Source: CAZLHO01 sp964559455 (lineage in GTDB: Bacteria; Krumholzibacteriota; Krumholzibacteriia; LZORAL124-64-63). From it: a stretch of 48,821 nt of DNA. The notes under the pieces were generated by a model. The model made no database searches. It saw only the letters and a program-made list of their open reading frames with translations, and had not been told where the DNA came from. Both the position numbers and the translations under genes were made by a program. The DNA lies in NCBI GenBank assembly GCA_964559455.1, contig CAZLHO010000018.1:1-48821 (forward strand), in the 5' to 3' direction. This document shows, in pieces, positions 7,961 through 15,957 of this stretch. Numbering within the stretch: the stretch's first letter is position 1; every line of letters starts with the position of its first letter.

Positions 7961-9205
7961 ATGCACGAGTACCTCAGCAAGACCGATCCGGAGATCGCGG
8001 GCGTCGTCGACGCCGAGCTTCAGCGCCAGCGCGATCAGCTCGAGATGATCGCCAGCGAGAACTTCACCAGCCGCGCCGTCCTCGAGACCATGGGCAGCGT
8101 GCTGACCAACAAATACGCCGAGGGCTATCCCGCCAAGCGCTACTACGGCGGCTGCGAACACGTGGACATGGCCGAGGACCTGGCCCGCCGCCGGGCCTGC
8201 GAGCTCTTCGGCGCCGACCACGCCAATGTCCAGCCCCACTCCGGCTCGACGGCGAACATGATCGCCTACCTGGCCTTCCTGCAGCCCGGCGACAAGCTGC
8301 TGGGCCTTTCGCTCTCGCACGGCGGCCACCTGACCCACGGCCATCCCGTCAACTTCTCGGGGCTGCTCTTCGAGGCCCTGCACTACGAGGTGGACCGCGA
8401 GACCGAGACCATCGACTACGACCGGCTGCGCGAGCAGGCCCTGGCCGAGCGGCCGAAGGTGATCATGGGCGGCGCCAGCGCCTACCCCCGCTTCTGGGAC
8501 TACGAGGCCATGCGGGCCATCGCCGACGAGGTCGGCGCCGTCCTGATGTTCGACATGGCCCACGTGGCGGGTCTGATCGCCGGCGGCGTGCATCCCAGCC
8601 CGGTTCCCTTCTGCGACGTCGTCACCTCGACGACGCACAAGACCCTGCGCGGACCCCGCGGCGGCCTGATCCTCTGCCGCGAGCAGCACGCCGCGGCCAT
8701 CGACAAGCTGAACTTCCCCGGCGTGCAGGGCGGGCCGCTGATGCACATGATCGCCGCCAAGGCCGTCTGCTTCCGCGAGGCCGCCCAGCCCGAGTTCCGC
8801 GCGTGGGCGCAGGCCACGGTCGACAACGCCAAGGCCCTGGGCGCCCGATTGCTGGAGCACGGCTTCCACCTGGTCAGCGGCGGCACGGACAACCACCTGC
8901 TGCTGGTGAACCTGACCAGCAAGGAGATCTCGGGCAAGAAGATGGAGCGGATCCTGGAGCGGGTGGGGATCACGGTGAACAAGAACACCGTGCCCTTCGA
9001 CACGCGCAAGCCCTTCGTCACCAGCGGCATCCGCATCGGCACGCCGGCCCTGACCTCGCGCGGCATGGGCGTGGCCGAGATGGAGACGATCGGCGACATC
9101 ATCGCCGCGGCCTCCGACGCCCGCGACGACGAGGAGGCCCAGGACCGGCTGCGGGACCGGACGCGCGAGCTCTGCGGCGCCTTCCCCCTGTATCCGGGAC
9201 TCTAG
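7961..9205 (+). CDS. glyA: Serine hydroxymethyltransferase
   Basis: 414 residues. The enzyme converts serine and tetrahydrofolate to glycine and methylene-tetrahydrofolate. It shows QLEMIASENFTS, NKYAEGYPAKRYYGG, the PLP-contacting VQPHSGSTAN region, and the Schiff-base lysine in VTSTTHKTLRGPRGG. ATG 7961 follows AAGGGAGAG. It supplies glycine and one-carbon units used by the purD and purN products also coded in this window. It ends 15 bases before nrdR. Confidence 0.97.
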   Translation: MHEYLSKTDPEIAGVVDAELQRQRDQLEMIASENFTSRAVLETMGSVLTNKYAEGYPAKRYYGGCEHVDMAEDLARRRACELFGADHANVQPHSGSTANMIAYLAFLQPGDKLLGLSLSHGGHLTHGHPVNFSGLLFEALHYEVDRETETIDYDRLREQALAERPKVIMGGASAYPRFWDYEAMRAIADEVGAVLMFDMAHVAGLIAGGVHPSPVPFCDVVTSTTHKTLRGPRGGLILCREQHAAAIDKLNFPGVQGGPLMHMIAAKAVCFREAAQPEFRAWAQATVDNAKALGARLLEHGFHLVSGGTDNHLLLVNLTSKEISGKKMERILERVGITVNKNTVPFDTRKPFVTSGIRIGTPALTSRGMGVAEMETIGDIIAAASDARDDEEAQDRLRDRTRELCGAFPLYPGL

Positions 9206-9220
9206 AAGGCGGGAGAGGAC

Positions 9221-9697
9221 GTGAAGTGCCCGGTCTGCGGCGCGGACAACGACAAGGTCGTGGACAGCCGTTCGGTCCGCGAGGGCGGCGCCGTGCGCCG
9301 CCGCCGCGAGTGCCTTGACTGCGGCGGCCGCTTCACGACCTACGAATACGTCGAGGGCAAGCCGGTGCTCGTCGTCAAGCGGGACGGACGGCGGGTCGAG
9401 TTCGACCGGACCAAGATCGTCCGCGGCGTGGCCCGGGCCTGCGAGAAGCGCCCCGTCTCGCTGGAGCAGATCGAGACCATCGCCGACGCCGTGGAGCGCG
9501 AGCTGGCCGGCGGCATGGCCCGCGAGGTGCCCGCGCAGGACATCGGCGAGGCGGTGATGCGCCAGCTGCGGACCGTCGACCAGGTGGCCTACGTGCGCTT
9601 CGCCTCGGTCTACCGTTCCTTCCGCGATGTCGACGAATTCATGCTGGAACTCCGGCGGCTGCTGGAGCAGCGCGAGGATGGAGAGCCTCTTGAGTGA
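9221..9697 (+). CDS. nrdR: Transcriptional repressor NrdR
   Basis: 158 residues from GTG 9221 with GGGAGAGGAC upstream. It has an N-terminal zinc ribbon (C3, C6, C31, C34 in KCPVCG and ECLDCGGRF) and an ATP-cone domain from about residue 49 (VVKRDGRRVEFDRTKI). NrdR represses ribonucleotide reductase operons in response to ATP/dATP by binding NrdR boxes. Linkage to glyA is common in other phyla. Its 3' end overlaps the start region of tatC. Confidence 0.96.
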   Translation: MKCPVCGADNDKVVDSRSVREGGAVRRRRECLDCGGRFTTYEYVEGKPVLVVKRDGRRVEFDRTKIVRGVARACEKRPVSLEQIETIADAVERELAGGMAREVPAQDIGEAVMRQLRTVDQVAYVRFASVYRSFRDVDEFMLELRRLLEQREDGEPLE

Positions 9698-10499
9698 CGC
9701 GGTGCCCCGCGAGGGCGGCCCCCCGCCCGCGTCCCCGTCCCCGCCCGGGAGAAGGGGGGGCGGCGGCGACCAGATGAGCCTGCTGGAGCATCTGGCCGAG
9801 TTGCGGTCCGCCCTGATCGCCGTGGTCGTCGTCTGCCTGGCGGCCACGGCCGTCTGCTGGTTCCTGTCCCGTCCCCTGCTGGACCTGCTGGTCAAGCCCC
9901 TGGCCACCACCCAGAGCGAGGGCGCCTATTTCCACCAGCCGGTCGAGGCCTTCCTGACCCGGGTCAAGCTGGCCTTCGCCTGCGGCGTCTTCCTGGTGCT
10001 GCCCTACGTGCTCTACCGCGTCTACGCCTTCGTCAATCCCGGGCTCTACGCCCGCGAGCGCCGGATCGTCGCGCCGCTGCTGGCGGTCTCGACCCTGCTC
10101 TTCTACGGCGGGGTCGCCTTCGCCTACCTGATCCTGATCCCCAAGGTCGTCGCTTTCCTGCTGGGCTTCGGCACGACGACGCTGCAGCCCCTGATCGGGG
10201 TCGGTCCCTACTTCGCCTTCGTCGCCCGCCTGTGCCTGGCCTTCGGGCTCGTCTTCCAGCTGCCGATGGTCGTGCTGCTGCTCAGCCTGCTCGGCCTGGT
10301 CAACCCCCGGCTGCTGCTGCGGGGCTGGCGGATCGCGCTGCTGGCCATCATCGTCTTCTCGGCGATGCTGACTCCGCCCGACGCCGTCTCGCAGCTGTTG
10401 ATGGCTGTTCCGGTGGCCCTTTTGTATATCTCCTCAGTGCTGGTGGCGCTGGTCGTGACCCGACGCCGCAGCGCCGCAGAAGAGCCAGATGAGGATTGA
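9678..10499 (+). CDS. tatC: Sec-independent translocase subunit TatC
   Basis: Integral membrane core of the twin-arginine translocase, which recognises RR signal peptides. The family block starts at MSLLEHLAELR (ATG 9774); six membrane segments follow, with FHQPVEAFLTRVKLA and a conserved PxGL-type loop at FVNPGLYARER. The extra 32 residues before this block are rich in Pro and Gly. Possible starts are ATG 9678, TTG 9690 (good GGAGAG, four bases away) and ATG 9774. I give the longest with family-compatible reading; the overlap with nrdR suggests coupling. No tatA/tatB lies in the window. Confidence 0.9.
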   Translation: MESLLSDAVPREGGPPPASPSPPGRRGGGGDQMSLLEHLAELRSALIAVVVVCLAATAVCWFLSRPLLDLLVKPLATTQSEGAYFHQPVEAFLTRVKLAFACGVFLVLPYVLYRVYAFVNPGLYARERRIVAPLLAVSTLLFYGGVAFAYLILIPKVVAFLLGFGTTTLQPLIGVGPYFAFVARLCLAFGLVFQLPMVVLLLSLLGLVNPRLLLRGWRIALLAIIVFSAMLTPPDAVSQLLMAVPVALLYISSVLVALVVTRRRSAAEEPDED

Positions 10500-10562
10500 C
10501 ACTCCGTCGCCCGGCGGGGCAAGTTCCAGGGCGTCGCCGCGTCCCGTCCCGGAAAGGCCACC

Positions 10563-11567
10563 ATGTCCCTGATCGACAACGAGCGGCTCAAACTGCTTTC
10601 CCTGCGCAAGACCATCGCACCGGAGCTGGAGCGGCTGGAGGGCGTCTTCGACGCCTTCCTGGAGGGGGAAACCCCCCTGTTGCGGGACATCTGCGCGCAT
10701 ATCCGCCGGGGGAAGGGCAAGCTCTTCCGCCCGACGCTGCTGCTGCTGGCGGCCAAGCACGACGGCGGGACCGTCGCCGAGGCCGTCACCGCCGCCGCCT
10801 GCGTCGAGCTGGTCCACACGGCGACCCTGGTGCACGACGATTTCATCGACGCCTCGGCCACGCGACGCGGCCAGCCCTCGGTGAACGGACGCTGGGGGGA
10901 CGCCGCCGCCCTGATCATGGGCGACTATCTCTACGCCAAGGCCCTGGACGCCCTGAGCGCGGCCGGTCTCCACGACGCGGTGAACCGCCTGGCCCGGACC
11001 ACGGTGCTGATGAGCCAGGCCGAGATGCTGCAGCTCGAGACGCGCTACGACCTGGGGATCGACGAGGCGACCTACCTGCGCGTGATCCACTGGAAGACGG
11101 CCGCGCTGATCGAGTCGGCCTGCGCCATCGGCGCCGGCTTCAACCCGGCGGTCGCCGGCAGGGCCGAGGCCTTCGCCGAGTTCGGACGCAAGGTCGGCTT
11201 CGTCTTCCAGATCACCGACGATATCTTCGACTACCTGGGCGATTCCCGCCGGCTGGGCAAGCCGACGGGCCAGGACTGGGAGGAAGGGCGCGTCACCCTG
11301 CCGCTGATCGCGGCCCTCGCGGGCGCGGGCGAAGGCGAGCGCGACGCCTTCCTGAAGCGTTACGCCGACCTGCCCGACGACGACCGCCGGGCCAGCTGGC
11401 CCGGCGTCAAGGAGTTCGTCCTCGGCAACGGCGGCGTGGAATACGCCCGGGCGATGGCGCGGCGCCACGGCGACGAGGCCAAGGCCGCCGTCGCCGACGT
11501 CGCCGTGGGCGCCCAGCGCGAACTGCTGGACGTCGCCGTCGACTACGTGATCAAACGACTGAACTGA
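10563..11567 (+). CDS. Polyprenyl (trans-isoprenyl) diphosphate synthase
   Basis: 334 residues, all-alpha isoprenyl synthase fold. First aspartate-rich motif HDDFID (about 95-100) with the following ATRRGQPSVN, and second motif ITDDIFDYLGD (about 218-228). Chain elongation enzymes of this length make long all-trans chains (C30 to C50) for quinones; the residues near the first motif are of the long-chain type, without a bulky aromatic pair immediately upstream. The product length cannot be fixed from sequence. It stands 63 bases after tatC and before rsfS; ATG 10563 follows GGAAAGGCC. Confidence 0.92.
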   Translation: MSLIDNERLKLLSLRKTIAPELERLEGVFDAFLEGETPLLRDICAHIRRGKGKLFRPTLLLLAAKHDGGTVAEAVTAAACVELVHTATLVHDDFIDASATRRGQPSVNGRWGDAAALIMGDYLYAKALDALSAAGLHDAVNRLARTTVLMSQAEMLQLETRYDLGIDEATYLRVIHWKTAALIESACAIGAGFNPAVAGRAEAFAEFGRKVGFVFQITDDIFDYLGDSRRLGKPTGQDWEEGRVTLPLIAALAGAGEGERDAFLKRYADLPDDDRRASWPGVKEFVLGNGGVEYARAMARRHGDEAKAAVADVAVGAQRELLDVAVDYVIKRLN

Positions 11568-11599
11568 GCCCGCGCCGACCCGGGCGCGGCGGGGAGAAG

Positions 11600-12082
11600 A
11601 TGACAGGCAAGAAGACGACATGGCAGCTGACCGAGACCGCGTCCGCCTTCGTCCAGGCGGAATCCGCGGCCCGGGCGATCCTGGCCAAGAAGGGCGAGGA
11701 CGTGGTCCTGCTGGACCTGCGCGGGCGATCGGACGTCGCGGATTTCTTCGTGATCGCGACCGCGGGCTCGTCCGTCCAGGTGCGGGCCGCAGGCGACGCC
11801 GTGACCGAGGCCCTGGGCGCCCAGGGCGTCAAGCCCCTGCACGTGGAGGGCGGCGACCGGCCCAACTGGATGCTGCTTGACTTCGTGGATTTCGTCGTGC
11901 ATGTCCTCCAACCGAAGGCCAGGGAATACTATCGCCTGGAGAGCCTGTGGGGCGACGCCCCCCGCGCCGACATCGCCCCCGCGCATTTCCGCGAGGAGAA
12001 GGTGCTGGCGCGCCATCCCGAACTCGGTCCCGCCGGCCCCTTCGGGGCCGTCGACGACCCCAGCCCCGCTGAAGGATCATGA
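11600..12082 (+). CDS. rsfS: Ribosomal silencing factor RsfS
   Basis: 160 residues. RsfS (Iojap family) binds L14 of the large subunit and blocks subunit joining when nutrients fall. DVVLLDLRGRSDVADFFVIATAGSSVQVRA is the core of the family and WMLLDFVDFVVHVLQPKAREYYRLESLWGDA the second half. The final ~35 residues (PRADIAPAHF onward) extend past the usual domain. ATG 11600 has GGGGAGAAG overlapping upstream. The stop overlaps the argS start (ATGA), so the two are coupled. Confidence 0.94.
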   Translation: MTGKKTTWQLTETASAFVQAESAARAILAKKGEDVVLLDLRGRSDVADFFVIATAGSSVQVRAAGDAVTEALGAQGVKPLHVEGGDRPNWMLLDFVDFVVHVLQPKAREYYRLESLWGDAPRADIAPAHFREEKVLARHPELGPAGPFGAVDDPSPAEGS

Positions 12083-13821
12083 CCATTCAAGAGATCATCA
12101 GGCAAGAGATCCGCGGACGCCTCGAGGCCTACGGCGTCTTCGAGGGCGACGTGGCCATCGAGCTCGAGAAGCCGCGCGACCGCAGCCACGGCGACCTGAG
12201 CACGAACGTGGCGATGATGCTGGCCAAGCGCCTGGAGCGCAAGCCGCGCGAGCTGGCCGGCGAGCTGGCCGCCAAGCTGGAGTTCGGCCGCGACGTGATC
12301 GAATCCGTCGAGATCGCCGGCCCCGGCTTCATCAACTTCCGCATCGCCCGGGACTTCCAGCTCGACCTGCTGATGGACATCTGGCGGGGCGAGGGCGGGC
12401 TGTTGGACATCCGCACCGGCGGCGGACGCCGCATCAACGTCGAATTCGTCAGCGCGAACCCGACCGGCCCGCTGAACGTCGTCTCGGCCCGCGCCGGCGC
12501 CTTCGGCTCGACCCTGGTGCGTCTGCTCGACGCCATCGGCTACGACGCCCACGCCGAGTACTACGTGAACGACGCCGGGCGCCAGGTCGAGCTGTTGGGC
12601 CGCTCGCTGCGGGCCCGCTTCCTGGAGATCCTGGACCGCCCCGCCGAGTTCCCCGAGGACGGCTACAAGGGGCGCTACATCACGATGATGGCCGAGGAGC
12701 TGCTCAACCTGGACGGCGCGGCCATCCTCGAGGCCGCCAACGTCTTCAACGACGAGAGCTTCCAGCGGGTGACCGCGCCCGAGGGCCGGGCCGACGACTG
12801 GATCGAACTGCCCGAGGTCGATTCGGTGGCCCGTTTCTCCAAGTACGCCCTGATGAAGATCCTGACCTGGCAGCGCCAGACCTGCCTGCGCTTCGGGCTG
12901 CGCTTCGACACCTGGTACTTCGAGTCGGAGCTGCACGAGACGCGTCGCATCGAGCGCGCCCTCGATCAGCTGCGCAAGCGCGAGGCCACCTTCGAGCTGG
13001 AGGGAGCGATCTGGTTCCGGTCCACGGACTTCGGCGACGAGAAGGACCGGGTGCTGGTGCGTTCGGACGGCAAGCCGACCTACTTCCTGGCCGACATCGC
13101 CTACCACTACCACAAGTTCCAGCGCGGCTTCGAACACGCGATCAACTTCCTGGGGCCGGACCATCACGGCCACATCCCGCGCATGGTCGGCGCGATGAAG
13201 GCCCTGGGCGTGCCCGAGGACTGGCTGGAGGTGCAGATCCTGCAGCAGGTGAACTTCGTCGAGGACGGCAAGCCCATGGACATGTCCAAGCGGGAGGGCC
13301 AGTTCGTGTCGATGGACGCCCTCTGCGACGACGTCGGGGCCGACGTGGCGAAGTACATCTTCCTGACCCGGAAGCCGAACTCCCACCTGGACTTCGATCT
13401 GGACCTGGCGCGCGAGCAGTCCAACGAGAACCCGGTCTACTACGTGAAGTACGCGCACGCCCGCATCGGCGCCGTGCTGCGCAAGGCGGCCGAGGCCAAG
13501 GCTCCCCTGACCGAGCCGACCGCCGCGGTCCTGTCCCGGCTCACCGAGGAGTCCGAGTGGAACCTGGTCCGGGAGCTGATCCGGATGCCCGAGGTCGTGG
13601 CCGGCGCCGCCGCCGCCCGCGAGCCCCACCGCCTGACCGCCTACCTGCACGAGGTGGCCGGCCTCTTTCACCAGTTCTATCACAACTGCGTCATCCTGGG
13701 CGACGAGCGCGACGTCACCGAGTCGCGCCTGCAGCTCTGCCGGATGACCCGCAAGGTCCTGGCCCACGTGCTCGATCTCGTCGGGGTCGAAGCCCCCGAG
13801 TTCATGGGCGAGAAGGAGTGA
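12079..13821 (+). CDS. argS: Arginyl-tRNA synthetase with altered HIGH motif
   Basis: 580 residues, normal for class I ArgRS. The order is an N-terminal Arg-tRNA-specific domain (1-110, ending in GPGFINFRI), a Rossmann catalytic core with VEFVSANPTGPL, the KMSKS-type loop MDMSKREGQF (about 400-409), and a C-terminal anticodon-binding domain (EWNLVRELIRMPEVV onward, with HEVAGLFHQFYHNC). The usual HVGH/HIGH sequence right after NPTGPL reads NVVS (residues 133-136), so both signature histidines are missing while all flanking residues are conserved. It starts inside the rsfS stop and ends one base before the kinase gene. I call it argS from overall architecture; activity needs testing. Confidence 0.93.
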   Translation: MTIQEIIRQEIRGRLEAYGVFEGDVAIELEKPRDRSHGDLSTNVAMMLAKRLERKPRELAGELAAKLEFGRDVIESVEIAGPGFINFRIARDFQLDLLMDIWRGEGGLLDIRTGGGRRINVEFVSANPTGPLNVVSARAGAFGSTLVRLLDAIGYDAHAEYYVNDAGRQVELLGRSLRARFLEILDRPAEFPEDGYKGRYITMMAEELLNLDGAAILEAANVFNDESFQRVTAPEGRADDWIELPEVDSVARFSKYALMKILTWQRQTCLRFGLRFDTWYFESELHETRRIERALDQLRKREATFELEGAIWFRSTDFGDEKDRVLVRSDGKPTYFLADIAYHYHKFQRGFEHAINFLGPDHHGHIPRMVGAMKALGVPEDWLEVQILQQVNFVEDGKPMDMSKREGQFVSMDALCDDVGADVAKYIFLTRKPNSHLDFDLDLAREQSNENPVYYVKYAHARIGAVLRKAAEAKAPLTEPTAAVLSRLTEESEWNLVRELIRMPEVVAGAAAAREPHRLTAYLHEVAGLFHQFYHNCVILGDERDVTESRLQLCRMTRKVLAHVLDLVGVEAPEFMGEKE

Positions 13822-13822
13822 G

Positions 13823-14731
13823 ATGTCGATTCTCGTCGTCGGATCCGTGGCTTATGACACCGTCGAGACCGTCCGCGAGCGGCGCGAGCGCCAGCTGGGG
13901 GGCAGCGCCAGCTATTTCTCCCTCGCCGCCGCGCTCCACGCCCCGGTCCGGGCCGTCGGCGTCGTCGGCGACGATTTCCGCGAGGACGATCTGAGGCTGT
14001 TGGCGTCGCGCGGCGTGGACGTCGCGGGCATCCGCCGTCGCCCGGGGAAGACCTTCCACTGGGCGGGCCGCTACCACGACGACATGATCGAACGCGACAC
14101 CCTGGCCACCGAGTTGGGCGTCTTCGAGGACTTCGTTCCCGAGCTGCCCGCAGGCTGGGACGCGACCCCCTACCTCTTCCTGGCCAACATCCACCCCGCT
14201 CTGCAGGCCGATGTCAGGGCGGCGATGACCGCGCCCCGGCTGGTGGTGCTGGACACGATGAACTTCTGGATCGAGGGGACCCGCCCGGAACTGCTGCGGG
14301 TCCTGGCCGGCGTCGACGTGCTGCTGGTCAACGACGGCGAGGCGCGTCTGCTCTCGGGCGAGCGCAACCTGGCCGCGGCGGCGAAGGCGATCCAGGCCAT
14401 GGGCCCGGGACGCGTCGTGGTCAAGAAAGGGGAGCACGGCGCCCTGCTCTTCGGCCGCGATTCCGTGCTGGCGGTGCCGGCGGTCATCCTGCCCGACGTC
14501 GTCGATCCCACCGGCGCCGGCGACTCCTTCGCCGGCGGCTTCGTCGGCCACCTGGCCCGCGCCGGGGCCGATCGCGGCGACGACGACGCCGTCTACCGCC
14601 AGGCCATGATCTCGGCCACGGCGATCGCCAGCTTCTGCCCCGAGGGCTTCAACGTGGAGGGCCTGCTGTCGGTGGACGCGGCGTCGCTGGCCGCCCGCAG
14701 GGACGAATTGCTGGCCTTGATGACGCCCTGA
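13823..14731 (+). CDS. PfkB-family carbohydrate/nucleoside kinase
   Basis: 302 residues with ribokinase fold. PfkB signature 1 region is GGSASYFSLAAALH (near residue 26), and signature 2 is DPTGAGDSFAGGFVGHLA (about 229-246) with the catalytic Asp in GAGD. The short lid region and LVNDGEARLL resemble adenosine/ribokinase-like members, but the phosphate acceptor cannot be assigned. ATG 13823 is placed one base after the argS stop, behind GAAGGAGTGAG, so it is cotranscribed with argS. Confidence 0.9.
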   Translation: MSILVVGSVAYDTVETVRERRERQLGGSASYFSLAAALHAPVRAVGVVGDDFREDDLRLLASRGVDVAGIRRRPGKTFHWAGRYHDDMIERDTLATELGVFEDFVPELPAGWDATPYLFLANIHPALQADVRAAMTAPRLVVLDTMNFWIEGTRPELLRVLAGVDVLLVNDGEARLLSGERNLAAAAKAIQAMGPGRVVVKKGEHGALLFGRDSVLAVPAVILPDVVDPTGAGDSFAGGFVGHLARAGADRGDDDAVYRQAMISATAIASFCPEGFNVEGLLSVDAASLAARRDELLALMTP

Positions 14732-14795
14732 CCCGGCCGCGCCGCATTTCCATATGTTGTATTATGGCTTATTTTTGCACCCCGTACGATAATTC

Positions 14796-14824
14796 TTGTC
14801 CATCCCTCGGGACGCGTGTTATCC
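14796..14824 (+). promoter_or_regulatory. Sigma-70-type promoter for the 14874 gene, with AT-rich upstream patch
   Basis: TTGTCC (14796-14801), a 17-base spacer, TTATCC (14819-14824), 50 bases before the ATG at 14874. The stretch 14748-14795 is strikingly AT-rich for this genome and could act as an UP element. Confidence 0.5.
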
Positions 14825-14873
14825 TCGCCTTGATGGAGCGTTCCTTGCGAGAGGATCTCCCGGAGGGAAATAG

Positions 14874-15644
14874 ATGCACAACTTGGATGAGCACTCCCGC
14901 GGCGATGATCGGGATGCTTGGCTGCAGGATGCGGAGCGTTGGATCGCCCAGATCCAGGGCGTTCGACAGTGCAAGATAGATCTCGACCATGCGGGTGAGA
15001 TCTCCAGCGTGCATGTCGTCGCCGTCATGGGTCGTGAACCCCGATACATCGTCCGCGACGTCGAGAGCCTGCTCAAGGCGCGGCTCGACATCGACGTCAA
15101 CTACAAGAAAATCGGCGTGGTCCAGATCCTCGAGGCCGAAGCGGAGCCCGCGGCGCAGGAGCCCGCAAAGCCCGTGACGGTCGATCCGCCGGGCCCGATC
15201 ATGGACCTGAGCGCCGTGCGTCCGGCCGTGCTCGTCGAGCAGGCCGCGACGCCCCGGATCCTGTGCCAGGGCGTGAACCTGCGCGCCGCCGAGGCCAGCC
15301 TGACCGCCGAGGTGGAACTGGCGGCGGGCGCGGTCAGCGCGCGCGGCTCCGCATCGGGCCCCAACCACCCCGGCAACGACCTGGTCCTGGCGGGCCGGGC
15401 CGCGGTCGAGGCGGTCGGGCAATTGCTGGCGGATCCGGTGACCCTGAGCCTGGCCGAGGTGCGCGACATCTCCGCGGCCGGCGACAGGGTCGTGCTGGCG
15501 GCCGTCGAACTGGTCGAGGGGAGGCGCGCCGAGCGTCTCTTCGGCACCTGCTCGCTGCAGCAGAATCTGCACCAGGCCGCGGTTTTCGCGGTTCTCGACG
15601 CCCTCAACCGGAGACTTTCCCTGATGTCGTTCAAGGAGGAATGA
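14874..15644 (+). CDS. Conserved-looking hypothetical protein
   Basis: 256 residues, no signal peptide or membrane segment, and no function I can assign. Residues 1-85 form an alpha/beta unit (DAERWIAQIQGV, then SSVHVVAVMG and RYIVRDVESLLKARL) that looks like a small ACT- or BON-like fold. A Pro/Ala linker (86-125) leads to a C-terminal unit of about 125 residues with two similar halves, SLTAEVELAAG with LVLAGRAAVEAV and VVLAAVELVEG with LHQAAVFAVLDALNRRL. This strand-then-helix pattern resembles the regulatory dimerisation domain of 2-isopropylmalate synthase, by shape only. It has its own promoter and ATG 14874 behind GGAGGG. The next gene is a possible tiny ORF and then an HD-GYP protein. 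Confidence 0.8.
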   Translation: MHNLDEHSRGDDRDAWLQDAERWIAQIQGVRQCKIDLDHAGEISSVHVVAVMGREPRYIVRDVESLLKARLDIDVNYKKIGVVQILEAEAEPAAQEPAKPVTVDPPGPIMDLSAVRPAVLVEQAATPRILCQGVNLRAAEASLTAEVELAAGAVSARGSASGPNHPGNDLVLAGRAAVEAVGQLLADPVTLSLAEVRDISAAGDRVVLAAVELVEGRRAERLFGTCSLQQNLHQAAVFAVLDALNRRLSLMSFKEE

Positions 15645-15789
15645 CACCTGCTGGGCCTGAGAACGGATTGTCGATTCGGGTGCCGGCGCCCCCATGCAAC
15701 CCCACGAGCGGAGCGGAATAGCTGAGCGGAGCACCTCTGTCGTCTGAGCGGGTAGACGGCAAGTTCACCAGGAACGGGAGGTGACGTTC

Positions 15790-15834
15790 ATGCTGTACTA
15801 CATTATGGGTCTGTTCTATAAGTGGGAGTGGTAA
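15790..15834 (+). CDS. Possible 14-residue hydrophobic/aromatic peptide
   Basis: ATG 15790 to TAA 15834 codes MLYYIMGLFYKWEW. It is preceded by GGGAGGTGA (15776-15784), a full match to the anti-Shine-Dalgarno sequence, with a five-base spacer; this is the best ribosome-binding site I see in the window. Eight of 14 residues are aromatic or Leu/Ile and the last three are Trp-Glu-Trp. It could be a tiny membrane peptide or a leader peptide, since a T-tailed hairpin begins about 15 bases after its stop. Its codon use (tac, ctg, ggt, tat) is less GC-biased than neighbours. No homologue is known to me. Confidence 0.45.
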   Translation: MLYYIMGLFYKWEW

Positions 15835-15849
15835 CCGATGAAGACTCGG

Positions 15850-15867
15850 GGGCGCCGGCCCTTTTTT
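15850..15867 (+). terminator. Weak intrinsic terminator or attenuator
   Basis: A four-base stem GGGC/GCCC with loop GCCG (15850-15861), extendable by G-U pairs into the following run of six T (15862-15867). It follows the tiny ORF by about 15 bases and comes before the HD-GYP gene. The short stem makes it uncertain. Confidence 0.35.
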
Positions 15868-15957
15868 CCCTCAACTTTGCTTTAGGCCCTGCCGATCCTA
15901 TCTTAGACGCGTCCGGCCACCCGCAATGGCTTCACCTGTGAAACCGGGACCGTTGCC

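Larger units (their letters stand above)
15645..15957. other. 313-base gap before the HD-GYP gene
   Basis: It holds a possible 14-codon ORF with a perfect ribosome-binding site (15790-15834), a weak hairpin followed by six T (15850-15867), and the 5' leader of the HD-GYP gene. I see no riboswitch consensus, including none for cyclic di-GMP. Between 15645 and 15775 I recognise nothing except a few GAGCGG(A) repeats. Confidence 0.6.

Noticed and set aside
7913..9910. Long minus-strand frame opposite glyA-nrdR
   Set aside because: Low-complexity Gly/Val/Ala/His translation antisense to two clear genes, with no motif.
15838..15885. Second tiny ORF (15 residues) after the 14-residue one
   Set aside because: It has no ribosome-binding site of its own and runs through the hairpin and T tract.
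15645..15957. Cyclic di-GMP riboswitch before the HD-GYP gene
   Set aside because: No GEMM-type consensus or paired tetraloop-receptor pattern is visible.
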